Shown piece by piece: positions 26,293-35,189 of a stretch of DNA of 64,000 nt. The stretch's first letter is position 1. Each line of letters begins with the position of its first letter. The position numbers were made by a program, and so were the translations under genes. The stretch comes from Geobacter sp. DSM 9736 (GTDB taxonomy: Bacteria > Desulfobacterota > Desulfuromonadia > Geobacterales > Geobacteraceae): assembly GCF_900187405.1 (NCBI RefSeq), contig NZ_LT896716.1, positions 744,001 to 808,000 of the forward strand. The letters are read 5' to 3'. The notes under the pieces were generated by a model. It had not been told where the DNA came from and searched no databases. It was given only the letters and a program-made list of their open reading frames with translations.

Positions 26293-27990
26293 GTGAAAAC
26301 AATTGCCGGCGAGTTTGCGTTTTTCATGCGGGGAAAGGCACGTCAGAACCTGAAGGTTCTGCTCCTGTACTGCCTGTTTCTGCTTGTGATGGCCCTTACG
26401 TATGCAAAACTCTTCCAGCATTTCATGTGGACCCTGGAAGGGCGCCATTACTCCTACATTGCCGGAATCTACTGGGTGATCACGGTGATGACGACCCTCG
26501 GCTTCGGGGATATCACCTTCCATACTGACGAGGGGTACATTTTTGCCGGGATCGTGACGGTTTCAGGAGTTGTCTTCCTGCTGATTTTGCTGCCCTTCGG
26601 AATCGTCAGCATGTTCCTTGCCCCATGGATCGAGCATCGCTTGAGATTTCGTCCGGCATTGACGGTTCCGGAGGGGACAAAGGGTCACATTCTCATATTC
26701 GGAATGGATTCGGTGACGAGGGCTTTGATTCGAAAGCTTCAGGCACAGGGCATACCTTTTTTCATTACGATGGAAAAGTTCGAGGAGGTGCAGCGCCTGG
26801 AGGAGGACGAAGGGATACGGGCGGTGTACGGCAACCCTTCGGACGCGGAGGTGTTGAAGAGGCTCCTGGTTTCGCAGGCGCGGCAGATAATTGCCAATCT
26901 CGGAGATACGGATAATACCAACCTCATCCTCACCGTTCGAGCCCTCTGTGCGACGCCGATTGCGGCGATTGTGGAAGAACCGCGCTATGCGGATATTCTG
27001 AAACTGGCGGGAGCGGATCAGGTGATCCCTCTGAAACAGATTCTCGGGCACTACCTGGCTATCCGGGCTACCACGAAGGGGGCATCAGCGCACGTTCTCG
27101 ACTCGTTCGGCGAACTTCTCATTGCCGAACTTCCCGTGTACGGCACCCCCTTTGCCGGTCTCCGGCTGAGCGATGCGCGCATCAGGGAAGATACGGGCAT
27201 GACGATAATCGGCGTGTGGGAGCGGGGCAAAATGGTTGTTCCTACGGCGGAGACCCTCCTTCCGGAGGATGGGGTGATCGTGCTGCTGGCAAAACAGGAG
27301 CAGTTGGATGCGCTGGAGAAGATGGTGGGGGGGAGGGCCGAGGATGACCTCGTCGTGATCCTCGGCCATGGCCGTATCGGCTGCTCTGCCGCAACGTTCC
27401 TGGACAACAGGCAGATCCCGTTCGTTCTGGTGGACAAGATTGCGAGCACCGACTGCACCGAACATATCGTGGTCATGGGTGATGCTACGAGCCCTTCGCT
27501 CCTCAAGGGTGCGGCCATCGAGGATGCCAAGGGACTGATCGCCACGACGAATGACGACGGAGTGAACATATTTTTCACGCTCGCTTCACGTCACATCAAT
27601 CCCCACATCCGGATCGTCGCGCGTGCAAACAGGGAAGAGAACGTGGACGAACTCTACGCGGCGGGCGCCGACTTCGTCGTTTCCAACGCCTCTGTGGGGG
27701 CTACCATCCTGATGAACATCCTCGAGAAGAAGGAGTCGGTGTTCCTTTCCGAAGGCATGCAGATCTTCCGCTATCGTGTGCCTGCCGCCATGGACGGAAT
27801 GACCCTTGCCTCGTCTCGCATCCGCACGCTTACCGGGAGCACCGTCATAGCAATCCTTCCATCCGATGACACCGAAGCCGCAATTCTGCCTCCTCCGGAG
27901 ACGGTGCTGAGGCAGGGGATGACATTGATGTTCGTCGGCACCTCGGAACAGGAAATTCGCAGCCGGACGCTCTTCAGGGGGAAGAGCTGA
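26293..27990 (+). CDS. Potassium channel with tandem RCK domains (GsuK-like)
   Basis: A 565-residue two-helix potassium channel fused to two RCK (TrkA-N/TrkA-C) domains. TM1 is about residues 21-40, the pore filter TLGFGD is at 68-73 (a GFG variant of TVGYGD) and TM2 is about 84-112. The first RCK has a divergent nucleotide loop (FGMDSVTRA); the second has a classical GHGRIG. The architecture matches GsuK of Geobacter sulfurreducens, which is gated by NAD, ADP and calcium. It would set potassium flux and membrane potential. The start is GTG 26293 with AGGAG upstream. No transport gene is adjacent. Confidence 0.92.
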   Translation: MKTIAGEFAFFMRGKARQNLKVLLLYCLFLLVMALTYAKLFQHFMWTLEGRHYSYIAGIYWVITVMTTLGFGDITFHTDEGYIFAGIVTVSGVVFLLILLPFGIVSMFLAPWIEHRLRFRPALTVPEGTKGHILIFGMDSVTRALIRKLQAQGIPFFITMEKFEEVQRLEEDEGIRAVYGNPSDAEVLKRLLVSQARQIIANLGDTDNTNLILTVRALCATPIAAIVEEPRYADILKLAGADQVIPLKQILGHYLAIRATTKGASAHVLDSFGELLIAELPVYGTPFAGLRLSDARIREDTGMTIIGVWERGKMVVPTAETLLPEDGVIVLLAKQEQLDALEKMVGGRAEDDLVVILGHGRIGCSAATFLDNRQIPFVLVDKIASTDCTEHIVVMGDATSPSLLKGAAIEDAKGLIATTNDDGVNIFFTLASRHINPHIRIVARANREENVDELYAAGADFVVSNASVGATILMNILEKKESVFLSEGMQIFRYRVPAAMDGMTLASSRIRTLTGSTVIAILPSDDTEAAILPPPETVLRQGMTLMFVGTSEQEIRSRTLFRGKS

Positions 27991-28036
27991 AGCAGAGATC
28001 TCTGCCTTTCGTTGCCGTCTCAATGCAGCTTTTTTA

Positions 28037-28468
28037 TCACGGTGACGAGAGCGGCACAAACTCCTTCGGCTCGAAATTCGTCTCCATGCTCCAGGTCTGG
28101 GCGAGACATCCCTCCACCCTGAATACAGCCAGGATGTCCTTCCCCATCTGCTCCACCCATGGTTTCAGAAACTCCCGGCCGGGGCTGTTGATGATTTCTT
28201 CCGTAAAATGCGGATCCTTTATCTGTGCGGCCCTTCCTCTTACCCGCACCTGTATGTTCTTCTGCCAGTCATTGAAGCACAACTCGACCGCAGGGTTGGC
28301 GACGAGCTGGTTGCAGAGGTCTTTCATCGTTCCTGTATGGAAGACGATGCCCCTATCGTCGGCGCGGTATAGGAGCATCCCGCGTACCCGCGGTTCTCCA
28401 TTTTCGGTGGTGGCGAGGAAAAACGCTGGATTTCTGTTGATGAGGTCGAGCAGTTCGTTCCGGTTCAC
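28037..28468 (-). CDS. Pyridoxamine 5'-phosphate oxidase-like flavoprotein
   Basis: A 143-residue PPOX/split-barrel protein. The start was moved to GTG 28468 because AGGAGG lies 6 nt upstream; the longer frame from ATG 28495 lacks this. Typical elements are FFLATTENGEPRVRGM, GIVFHTGTMKDLCNQL and VRVRGRAAQI. These small proteins bind FMN or F420 and often reduce or detoxify small molecules; the exact substrate is unknown. It is convergent with the K+ channel gene. Confidence 0.85.
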   Translation of the reverse strand: MNRNELLDLINRNPAFFLATTENGEPRVRGMLLYRADDRGIVFHTGTMKDLCNQLVANPAVELCFNDWQKNIQVRVRGRAAQIKDPHFTEEIINSPGREFLKPWVEQMGKDILAVFRVEGCLAQTWSMETNFEPKEFVPLSSP

Positions 28469-28558
28469 AGTCTGCCTCCTGGTCTGTTTTTGCATCAGGA
28501 TATGACGGCGGTCCGGAATTGGCTTTCGGTATTCTGCCCGATTTTTACGGAATGCTGC

Positions 28559-29434
28559 TCAACCTCGAGTCCTGCGGTATTCGGAGGGGGTGGTGGCGTA
28601 ATGCTGCTGAAAACAGGTGGCGAAATGTGAGGGGGTGGCAAAGCCGCACCGCAGGCCGATTGCAGTGATGTTCTCGTTTCCGGCGAGAAGCAGCAGGCGG
28701 GCCTTCTGGAGACGGAGGCGGATCAGGTACTCGAGCGGAGGGTGCCCGGTCTCCTGCCGGAAGACGCGGCTGAAATGGGCGGTGGACATGGCGGCGATTC
28801 GGGCCATGTCGGCCACTTGCAGTTTTCTGTCGTAGTGGCGGTGGAGGTGCTCGATGACCCGGTGGATGTCGATGCGCTCGCCGATCCGGTCGGCCTTCTC
28901 CGGAAGGGGAAATGCCGCCCGGATGATGGAGTGGACGATCCTTGTCCCGATGGCGTCGAGCAGTACGTCGCGCCCCGGCAGCCGGGCGTCGGCTTCCTTC
29001 ATGAACTCCTTGAGGAGGATGATCAGTTCCGGCCCCGGGGAAAAGCTGCGAAAGTCGAAAGGCTGTCGCGGGATCGCGGGATACCGGTAAAGTTCTTCCT
29101 CGAAGTGCTCCCGTTCCACCATTATGGCGATGTAGCGTGGGGGCGTGTCGGAGATGATTTCCTGGTGCTCCGCATCCGGGTCCATTGCCATGACCTGCCC
29201 CGCTTGGAGGATTCGTACCTCTCCGCCTGCCACCATCTTCGTCTGATCGTCGAAACCCATTACGAAAGAGTAGGCGGGATGCGAGTGGTCGGGGGTGACC
29301 GCGTAGAAACAGGGACCGACGGCGGGGACGAAGAGGGCGACCCGGCGCCCGACGAAGCACTCGACGTAGCGGAGCTGTTCCGGCGAAACGTCCCCCACGA
29401 GACTCCTGATGCAGTTGATCTCTTCGGCAATCAT
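28559..29434 (-). CDS. AraC-family transcriptional regulator
   Basis: A 291-residue regulator. The N-terminal two thirds form a cupin-like sensor domain, and the last 100 residues contain two HTH motifs (VADMARIAAMSTAHFSRVF and AIGLRCGFATPSHFATCF) typical of AraC/XylS proteins. ATG 29434 was chosen for its GGAGGG ribosome site; the frame is open further upstream. The ligand is unknown. The gene lies downstream of, and in the same direction as, the TPR membrane protein gene, 84 bp away. Confidence 0.9.
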   Translation of the reverse strand: MIAEEINCIRSLVGDVSPEQLRYVECFVGRRVALFVPAVGPCFYAVTPDHSHPAYSFVMGFDDQTKMVAGGEVRILQAGQVMAMDPDAEHQEIISDTPPRYIAIMVEREHFEEELYRYPAIPRQPFDFRSFSPGPELIILLKEFMKEADARLPGRDVLLDAIGTRIVHSIIRAAFPLPEKADRIGERIDIHRVIEHLHRHYDRKLQVADMARIAAMSTAHFSRVFRQETGHPPLEYLIRLRLQKARLLLLAGNENITAIGLRCGFATPSHFATCFQQHYATTPSEYRRTRG

Positions 29435-29518
29435 GCAACCCTCCAATAGTACAAACAAGCCGAACGGAACATCCCGATATATCTGATCGGGAGAATCCGA
29501 AGGCACCGGCTAAGCGAT

Positions 29519-31042
29519 CTACCGCTGTTCCTGCGCCCTGCGCTTGAGTTCCTTTGCCACCTCGATATTCGCTCTCGCAGGCGCGGAGGTCGGATCGATC
29601 CTGAGCACCGTATCGAAGAGCTCTATCGCCCGGTCGTACTGCTCCTTGCGTCCGTAACAGATTCCCAGCTCGTTGTATGTCTCGACATTCCTGGGATTGA
29701 GTTCGAGGGCTCTTGTCAGTGCCGTTATCGCCTCGTCCACCTGATCGTCCTTCAACAGTGCGCATCCGAGGCCGTGGTGGGGGAGGTAGTGGCCGGGGGC
29801 CTTCCCCGCCGCGTCCCGCCAGAGGGTGACGCTGTTTTTCCAGACGCCGTTTCGCTCCACCGTCAAGGCTCCCCAGAAGAGGATCAGAATTGCGAAGACG
29901 GCTCCTGCAATCGTCTGTCGGTTCACCTTTGTCTGGGCCGGTGCGGAAGGCGGCGGCATGAGGAGGGCGCACAGGAAGGGGGCCGCGCCGAGGAGCGGAA
30001 AGTAGAGGTAGCGATCGTTCATCAGCGTCATGAGGGGCACGATCTGGGAGACGGGGATGAGTCCGATGAAGAAGATCGCGTACCAGAAGAAAATGGTGCG
30101 CCTGTGCAGCCACAGAGCCAATCCGACGGCGGCGAGAGCCGTGAGCAGAAGGAAGGAGAGGGCGACTTCCGCATCGATGCCGGTGCGCACGGGGGGGGCG
30201 TACCAGGCGCTCAGTTCGGTCGGCCAGAAGATCATCCCCAGGTAGCGGGCTAGTACAGGCAACATGGTGAGGGCGGTGGTGTAAAGGCTCCCTCCCGGGT
30301 AGTGGTACGCCTTGCCTCCGTCGAACTCAGGGTTCTGTGACTGCATGGAGAGGAGGGCGACAACCCCGGCGGCGGCGATGTAGGGTATGAGGTCGATCCA
30401 TACGCTCCTGGATCTGTCCCTGCGGAAACAGAGGTTGTAGAGGAGCAGGATCGGCGGGAGGATCACTGCCACCGACTTGGCGAGGAGCGCGAGTATGAAT
30501 GCCGCGATTGAAAGCAGGTACCAGGCGGTTCCTTTCCTTCCCCGTTGGTCGCGGTGAAGCACGTACCAGTAAATGGCGGGGAGAAAGAAGAGCATGGCCA
30601 GCACGTTCTTTCTCTGGGAGATCCACGCCACCGATTCCACCTGGAGGGGGTGGACGAGGAAGATGAGTGCGGCGAAGAAGGCCCAGAGGTGGCGGCTGTG
30701 CAGGCGGGTCAGCAGCAGGTAGAGAAGGACCCCGTTTCCCGCGTGGAGTAGGATGTTCGTGAAGAGAAAGCCCGACGCGTTCATCCCGAAGAGGGTGTAG
30801 TCGAGCATATAGGAAAGGATCTGGATCGGCGCGTAGTTCCCCGCATAATAGGTCGTGAAGGCGGTGCGTATGTTGTCCCAGGAGAAGCCGCGGACAGCCT
30901 CGTTTTTCGTGACGTAGGTGGGGTCATCCCACCCGGTGAGGAATTCGTGGTCGAGAAGCGAGCCGTAGATGGCGAAGGAGACCGCCACTAGGAGAAGGGG
31001 GGGCAGGAGCAGGCGGAGGAGTTCATAATGCTTTTCACGCAT
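29519..31042 (-). CDS. Polytopic membrane protein with C-terminal TPR (glycosyltransferase-like)
   Basis: A 507-residue protein. About ten to twelve membrane helices are visible from residue 12 to 390, with an early GWDDPTYV (DD after TM1) and LVHPLQVESVAWISQRKN, which are hallmarks of the TMTC/DUF1736-like and GT-C glycosyltransferase families. The last 110 residues contain three TPR units (GHYLPHHGLGCALL, NVETYNELGICYGRKEQYDRAIELF). It may transfer a sugar from a lipid carrier to a protein at the periplasmic face. ATG 31042 was chosen over TTG 31078; both lack a strong ribosome site. Confidence 0.8.
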   Translation of the reverse strand: MREKHYELLRLLLPPLLLVAVSFAIYGSLLDHEFLTGWDDPTYVTKNEAVRGFSWDNIRTAFTTYYAGNYAPIQILSYMLDYTLFGMNASGFLFTNILLHAGNGVLLYLLLTRLHSRHLWAFFAALIFLVHPLQVESVAWISQRKNVLAMLFFLPAIYWYVLHRDQRGRKGTAWYLLSIAAFILALLAKSVAVILPPILLLYNLCFRRDRSRSVWIDLIPYIAAAGVVALLSMQSQNPEFDGGKAYHYPGGSLYTTALTMLPVLARYLGMIFWPTELSAWYAPPVRTGIDAEVALSFLLLTALAAVGLALWLHRRTIFFWYAIFFIGLIPVSQIVPLMTLMNDRYLYFPLLGAAPFLCALLMPPPSAPAQTKVNRQTIAGAVFAILILFWGALTVERNGVWKNSVTLWRDAAGKAPGHYLPHHGLGCALLKDDQVDEAITALTRALELNPRNVETYNELGICYGRKEQYDRAIELFDTVLRIDPTSAPARANIEVAKELKRRAQEQR

Positions 31043-31113
31043 GCCGAGAACTATATTTCCGCCTGCGGAAACAATCAATCAATTTGTGCGTAAGATTCGA
31101 AGACGATAAGGGT

Positions 31114-31275
31114 TCAGTGGCCTTTCGGTGGTCTGTCCCGCCAGCTGAAGGTAGTGTTGCCGCAGCCCGGGCAGTTCGGTACCGTCAGTCCCTCTTCCAC
31201 ATGAACAAGCTCACCGCAGCGCTGACATCGAAAATCGCCGCTGTTATGGATCTCTTCACCGGCCTTTACGGTCAT
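31114..31275 (-). CDS. Small zinc-ribbon protein, 53 aa
   Basis: A short gene with AAGGAG 7 nt before ATG 31275. The product has two CxxCG knuckles, CQRCG and CPGCG, 18 residues apart, followed by NTTFSWR, like the C-terminal ribbon of DUF1451-type proteins. It should bind one zinc. It lies 71 bp upstream of the TPR membrane protein gene, with the peptidoglycan-binding gene upstream in the same direction. The function is unknown beyond metal binding. Confidence 0.8.
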   Translation of the reverse strand: MTVKAGEEIHNSGDFRCQRCGELVHVEEGLTVPNCPGCGNTTFSWRDRPPKGH

Positions 31276-31387
31276 TGGTGTCACTCCTTCCCACGTATCA
31301 ACGTGATGTCGTAATAACCTCTGCGCCGGCCCCTTCCCGGCGTGCAGGTCCGTTCTTCACCGACTTGCCGCGATGGAATTTCCCGCA

Positions 31388-31639
31388 CTATTCGCCGAGA
31401 GATCGCTGCTGCACCTCGGCGAGCTTTCTCCAGGTGGGGCCTTCGGCTTCTATCAGGCCATTGGGGTTAGCGCTGAAGCGGCTCTGAAAATCTTTTATGG
31501 CCCTGATAGTTTCGTTCCCGCAGAGGCCGTCATCAGGTCCGGGGTCAAGGCCGGCGGTTTTAAGAAGTCGCTGCACCCTCATGACATCCTGTTTCAGGTT
31601 AGCTCCATTCTTGCCCACAGAATCCGTCAATGCGCCCAT
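31388..31639 (-). CDS. Peptidoglycan-binding domain protein, 83 aa
   Basis: ATG 31639 has AGGAGG upstream; the frame runs further up without support. The protein contains a PG_binding_1-like three-helix domain: VMRVQRLLKTAGLDPGPDDG...NETIRAIKDFQ. There is no signal peptide, so it may work in the cytosol, in a phage-like particle or as a spanin-type partner, or it may be exported another way. No lysozyme domain is attached. Confidence 0.75.
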   Translation of the reverse strand: MGALTDSVGKNGANLKQDVMRVQRLLKTAGLDPGPDDGLCGNETIRAIKDFQSRFSANPNGLIEAEGPTWRKLAEVQQRSLGE

Positions 31640-31685
31640 TGTATTCCTCCTGATAATCTGCAAGGGGAAGGACCGCGGGTATAGT

Positions 31686-32519
31686 CTAACCCTTCAGGAA
31701 ATCCAGCAGTGCCCGGTTGACCTCCTCAGGGTGTGTCCAGTTAAGGCCATGGGGACCTCCCGGCACAACGACGAGCCGACTCTCTTCCGCGAACTGTTTC
31801 ATCCTTGCCGCTGTGGCAGCCAGCGGCAGAGTGCGGTCGTCGTCCCCATGTATTACGAGTGTTGGAATCCGGATTTTCTTCAGATCGGACCGGAAGTCTG
31901 TCAGCCAGGAACGCACGCACTCGAAGGTACCCACAGGGGATGCTGCAGCAGCGATGTTCCAGCTGAGGTGAAGCGCTTCTTCGCTGATCCGCGTGCTCCC
32001 CAGGGATTCGGCACTGTAGAAGTTCTCCAGAAACGTGGAGAGAAAAGCGGGACGGTCCTCGATGATCGACTTCTGGATTCCGTTGAATACGCTTTCTTCT
32101 ATACCCTCCGGGTTGTCCGAGGCTTTCAGCAGGCAGGGTGTGATGGCCGCCATGAAGACGGCTTTGCTTATCCGGTCGGAGCCGTGGGTGCCAAGATAGC
32201 GGGCCACTTCACCTCCTCCCATTGAGAACCCCACCAGGGTTACGTCCCGGAGATCGAGCTTCGTGATGATGGTGTGGAGATCGTTGGTGAGGGTGTCGTA
32301 GTCGTAGCCGGAAGTCGGCTTGGACGAATGGCCGAACCCTCTACGGTCATAGGTAATGACCCGGTAGCCCGAGTTCACCAGGATCGGCAGCTGCCTCTCC
32401 CAGGAGGCGCTGCTGAGCGGCCAGCCATGAATTAGCACCACCGGTTGCCCCGAGCCGTGGTCTTCGTAGTAGATGTCGATGTTGCAGGAGTTTTCCCTGC
32501 CGACCGTTATGAAGTTCAT
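31686..32519 (-). CDS. Alpha/beta hydrolase
   Basis: A 277-residue alpha/beta hydrolase close to the chloroperoxidase/esterase group. The oxyanion loop HGWPLSSASW, the nucleophile elbow GFSMGG (Ser), the acid in VIHGDDDRTLP and the catalytic His in GGPHGLNW are all present. The substrate cannot be predicted. ATG 32519 has AAAGGAG 6 nt upstream; the earlier ATG 32525 lies on the ribosome site itself. No signal peptide. Confidence 0.92.
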   Translation of the reverse strand: MNFITVGRENSCNIDIYYEDHGSGQPVVLIHGWPLSSASWERQLPILVNSGYRVITYDRRGFGHSSKPTSGYDYDTLTNDLHTIITKLDLRDVTLVGFSMGGGEVARYLGTHGSDRISKAVFMAAITPCLLKASDNPEGIEESVFNGIQKSIIEDRPAFLSTFLENFYSAESLGSTRISEEALHLSWNIAAAASPVGTFECVRSWLTDFRSDLKKIRIPTLVIHGDDDRTLPLAATAARMKQFAEESRLVVVPGGPHGLNWTHPEEVNRALLDFLKG

Positions 32520-32653
32520 AGGCATCTCCTTTCCTTTACCCTACCTCAGAAGGGTATCACCTCCCAAGGGGAGTTCAAATGCGTCCCGGCATAGAGTCGG
32601 TGTAGGAGGTTCAACCGATCAGCCGCCGCTGCGGGTGCCGGTCGGGAGAGACG

Positions 32654-32685
32654 AAAAAGGGACAGGTTTTCGCCCGTCCCTTTTT
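32654..32685. terminator. Bidirectional-type terminator
   Basis: The stem AAAAAGGGAC / GTCCCTTTTT with an AGG/CCC extension, loop and flanking A/T runs lies downstream of the leftward PAS/Cys-rich gene. Confidence 0.85.
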
Positions 32686-32705
32686 TCACCCTCATTTCTT
32701 CTCGC

Positions 32706-33110
32706 TCAACCGCAGTTGCAGGCAGCGCACGTTCCCGTAGCGCATTTGTCGGGAATCATCCCTTCCTTGGCCCATTCGGTGATGTCTGCGGCGAAATGGA
32801 GGTATAGCTCTTTACTTCCGGAAAGAGGGATCCAGTAGGAATCGAGGACACCCCCGGCGAAGTCGAAGTAGCCGACGACCCGCTTGGCCGTCTGCTCCGA
32901 AAGCGCCTGGTTGGCCAGGCACCCTTTGTGATGTTTTTTCTCTCCCATGTCGACGCAGCGGATGCCGGTGGGATAGCCGGCGGTCTCGCCGGCGCGGTTT
33001 ACGGCAAGAATCGTCCGGTCCTTGTGGACGAGCATTACGGGGAAGGGGAAGTTGTCGGTGAAGAGGTGGAAGTTACTGCGGATTTCCTCGGTGATTTCGT
33101 GTGCTGCCAT
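32706..33110 (-). CDS. PAS-like small protein with Cys-rich tail
   Basis: A 134-residue protein with AAGGAG before the ATG. Residues about 14-110 look like a PAS sensor fold (PFPVMLVHKDRTILAVNRAGE). The C terminus is CATGTCAACNCG, giving C-x4-C-x2-C-x-C, well suited to bind As(III) or another soft metal. It follows acr3 in the same direction by 177 bp, so a role in arsenic sensing or sequestration is suggested by context. Function not established. Confidence 0.65.
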   Translation of the reverse strand: MAAHEITEEIRSNFHLFTDNFPFPVMLVHKDRTILAVNRAGETAGYPTGIRCVDMGEKKHHKGCLANQALSEQTAKRVVGYFDFAGGVLDSYWIPLSGSKELYLHFAADITEWAKEGMIPDKCATGTCAACNCG

Positions 33111-33287
33111 GAGTGCTCCTTTTGAAGCCTTCTTTTGTACACGGGGGTACCCCGCGGTGGAAGGTTACGGTTTTGTGAGGACGGTGGAGAAATGCAGATA
33201 ATTCAGGAGCACCTGATGGGCAGCTGCCTGGGGCTTAGTCGTGATGCCAGAGACGAAGAGCCTACAGGACAACTTCTTGCTGTCGAT

Positions 33288-34355
33288 TCAAGGTTCGACT
33301 TTCAGTCCATGCGGACTGAAATGCCGGCGCTGGAACCAGAAGGCGACGTTCACGAGCCCTATCATCACAGGAACCTCCACGAGAGGCCCGATGACGGCGG
33401 CGAAGGCAGCTCCGGAATTGAGCCCGAACACAGCCACTGCCACGGCAATTGCCAACTCGAAATTGTTGCTCGCGGCGGTAAAGGCAAGGGTCGTAGTTTT
33501 GGAGTAATCCGCTCCGAGTTTTTTTCCCATCCAGAAGGAGACGAGGAACATGACGACGAAGTAGATCAGCATCGGGATTGCGATCCGGATTACGTCGAGA
33601 GGGAGCTGGACGATGAGGTTCCCCTTGAGGCTGAACATCACGACGATCGTGAAGAGGAGTGCAATCAAGGTTATCGGGCCGATGCGCGGGACGACTTCGC
33701 GGTGGTATCGATCCACGCCCATAGCCTTGACGCCAACGAACCGCGTCACCGCTCCCGCAATACATGGGATGCCGAGATAGATGAAGACGCTTTCGGCGAT
33801 CTGGCCAATGCTGACATCCACGACAGCCCCGGAAACCCCGAGCAGCGGCGGGAGGATGGTTATGAAGAACCATGCATAGATGCTGTAGAAGAGGACCTGG
33901 AAAATGCTGTTGAAGGCAACAAGTCCGGCAGCGTATTCGGTGTTACCTTTGGCCAGTTCATTCCATACGATGACCATGGCGATGCAGCGGGCAAGGCCTA
34001 TCATGATGAGGCCGACGAGGTACTCCGGCTTGTCATGGAGAAAGACAATGGCGAGGATGAACATCAGGACCGGACCGATCAGCCAGTTCTGCACGAGCGA
34101 CAGTCCGAGAATCTTCTTGTTGTGGAATACCTCGGGCATTTCCTCGTACTTCACCTTGGCAAAAGGGGGATACATCATAAGAATGAGGCCAGCTGCGATA
34201 GGTATGTTCGTAGTCCCAACCTGAAAGAGGTTGATGAAGTGTTCAATGCCGGGGACGAAGTAGCCGAGGCCGACACCGAGAGCCATGGCTGCGAAAATCC
34301 AAAAGGTCAGCCAACGGTCAAGAAAAGACAGCTTTCGCGAGATACTTTCAGACAT
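33288..34355 (-). CDS. acr3: ACR3-family arsenite efflux transporter
   Basis: A 355-residue inner-membrane protein with about ten helices, belonging to the ACR3 arsenite permease family. The conserved [13 protein letters not shown], with the essential Cys, and [12 protein letters not shown] are seen. It expels arsenite, and sometimes antimonite, using the proton gradient. ATG 34355 has GGAGG 9 nt upstream; the earlier frame to 34370 is less likely. A perfect ArsR-type inverted repeat at 34419-34438 lies upstream, so expression should be induced by arsenic through the adjacent ArsR. Confidence 0.96.
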   Translation of the reverse strand: MSESISRKLSFLDRWLTFWIFAAMALGVGLGYFVPGIEHFINLFQVGTTNIPIAAGLILMMYPPFAKVKYEEMPEVFHNKKILGLSLVQNWLIGPVLMFILAIVFLHDKPEYLVGLIMIGLARCIAMVIVWNELAKGNTEYAAGLVAFNSIFQVLFYSIYAWFFITILPPLLGVSGAVVDVSIGQIAESVFIYLGIPCIAGAVTRFVGVKAMGVDRYHREVVPRIGPITLIALLFTIVVMFSLKGNLIVQLPLDVIRIAIPMLIYFVVMFLVSFWMGKKLGADYSKTTTLAFTAASNNFELAIAVAVAVFGLNSGAAFAAVIGPLVEVPVMIGLVNVAFWFQRRHFSPHGLKVEP

Positions 34356-34418
34356 TACACTTCCTCCCAAATTGTCACGTAATTATATTTATTCAATGAG
34401 CTGTTTTTCCTTATTGCA

Positions 34419-34438
34419 ATATTCGTCTGGGCGAATAT
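34419..34438 (-). promoter_or_regulatory. ArsR-type operator upstream of acr3
   Basis: A perfect inverted repeat ATATTCG-TCTGGG-CGAATAT, the same motif as at 34805-34824. A TATAAT lies downstream on the minus strand (34387-34382). Confidence 0.75.
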
Positions 34439-34455
34439 ACTGGCGCAAAAAAAAT

Positions 34456-34794
34456 TCAGGCGCACCTGTTGTCGCTGCCGAATCCCGCTAACGTTTCGCG
34501 GTCTGCGATGGTTGTCTTGTTCTTGAGGAGCTGCTTTTTCAGGATGGGTATGAGCTCCCTCTGAATATCCCCGCTGCCTGCAATCGAATAATAGATCCAG
34601 AGTCCGCAACGGCGATCGTTAACCCAACCAGCCTTCCGGAGATGGCCAAGGTGGCGCGATATGGTTGGCTGAGGGAGTTTGAGCGCCGCAATGATGTCAC
34701 ACACACATAACTCCCCTTCCGCAAGAAGGAGAGCCAGTATTCGAAGCCGTGTCTCATCGGCCAGACTTTTGTAGAGTTGAGCGTCCTGTTTCAT
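34456..34794 (-). CDS. arsR: ArsR-family arsenic-responsive repressor
   Basis: A 112-residue ArsR/SmtB winged helix. ELCVCDII carries the CVCD metal site on the recognition helix region, diagnostic for As(III)/Sb(III) sensing, and LPQPTISRHLGHLRKAGWV is the DNA-reading helix and wing. The start is ATG 34794; the frame runs up to 34968 but over the promoter. The promoter reads TTGACT-17-TATATT on the minus strand, with the operator placed within it. It should repress itself, acr3 and possibly the divergent cytochrome operon. Confidence 0.93.
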   Translation of the reverse strand: MKQDAQLYKSLADETRLRILALLLAEGELCVCDIIAALKLPQPTISRHLGHLRKAGWVNDRRCGLWIYYSIAGSGDIQRELIPILKKQLLKNKTTIADRETLAGFGSDNRCA

Positions 34795-34801
34795 GGACGG
34801 A

Positions 34802-34830
34802 AATATATTCGCATAAGAGAATATAGTCAA
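34802..34830 (-). promoter_or_regulatory. arsR promoter with ArsR operator, shared divergent region
   Basis: On the minus strand, TTGACT (34830-34825), a 17-bp spacer and TATATT (34807-34802). The operator ATATTCG-CATAAG-AGAATAT (34805-34824, one mismatch from the perfect repeat upstream of acr3) fills the spacer and -10. The rightward cytochrome gene starts 40 bp away. Confidence 0.75.
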
Positions 34831-34864
34831 GGCTATTGGGCAGCCGGATAAGGGGGAGACTAAG

Positions 34865-35179
34865 ATGAAAGGCCTTAGGTCAAATATTGCGGGAGTGGGG
34901 TTTTTGATGTTTGCGGTCACTGCGTTTGCGGTCGTTGGCGGGGGAGACATCGTTCTCAAGGGAGGCAAAGCTGGGCCTGCGCATTTCAGTCACAGTGTAC
35001 ACGTCGAAGCGGCTAACACAGGCTGCAAGGAGTGCCATCCCAAACTCTACTTGGACGTGAAACAGCACAAGTCCGTAAAGATGGCAGATATGCAGAAGGG
35101 AAAATCCTGCGGAGCCTGCCACAACGGCAAAAGGGCGTTCGGCGTCAAGGGAGACTGCGCCAAGTGTCATAAAAAGTGA
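34865..35179 (+). CDS. Three-haem cytochrome c7-type protein
   Basis: A 104-residue periplasmic cytochrome with a signal peptide (residues 8-25). Three CxxCH motifs are seen (CKECH, CGACH, CAKCH), together with HFSHSVHV supplying distal His ligands, as in the PpcA/cytochrome c7 fold of about 70-80 mature residues. It would pass electrons to or from the downstream oxidoreductase. The ribosome site is GGGGGAG. It is the first gene of the rightward operon that starts beside the ArsR operator. Its N-terminal part is longer than in PpcA. Confidence 0.9.
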   Translation: MKGLRSNIAGVGFLMFAVTAFAVVGGGDIVLKGGKAGPAHFSHSVHVEAANTGCKECHPKLYLDVKQHKSVKMADMQKGKSCGACHNGKRAFGVKGDCAKCHKK

Positions 35180-35189
35180 GGAGGAACAT

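Noticed and set aside
28545-30113. Leftward 522-codon frame overlapping the AraC and TPR genes
   Set aside because: Out of frame with both recognised products; Arg/Pro/His-rich text typical of a shadow.
33135-34382. Rightward 415-codon frame opposite acr3
   Set aside because: Its composition (many Asp, Glu, His, Arg) is that expected from reading a membrane protein gene backwards.
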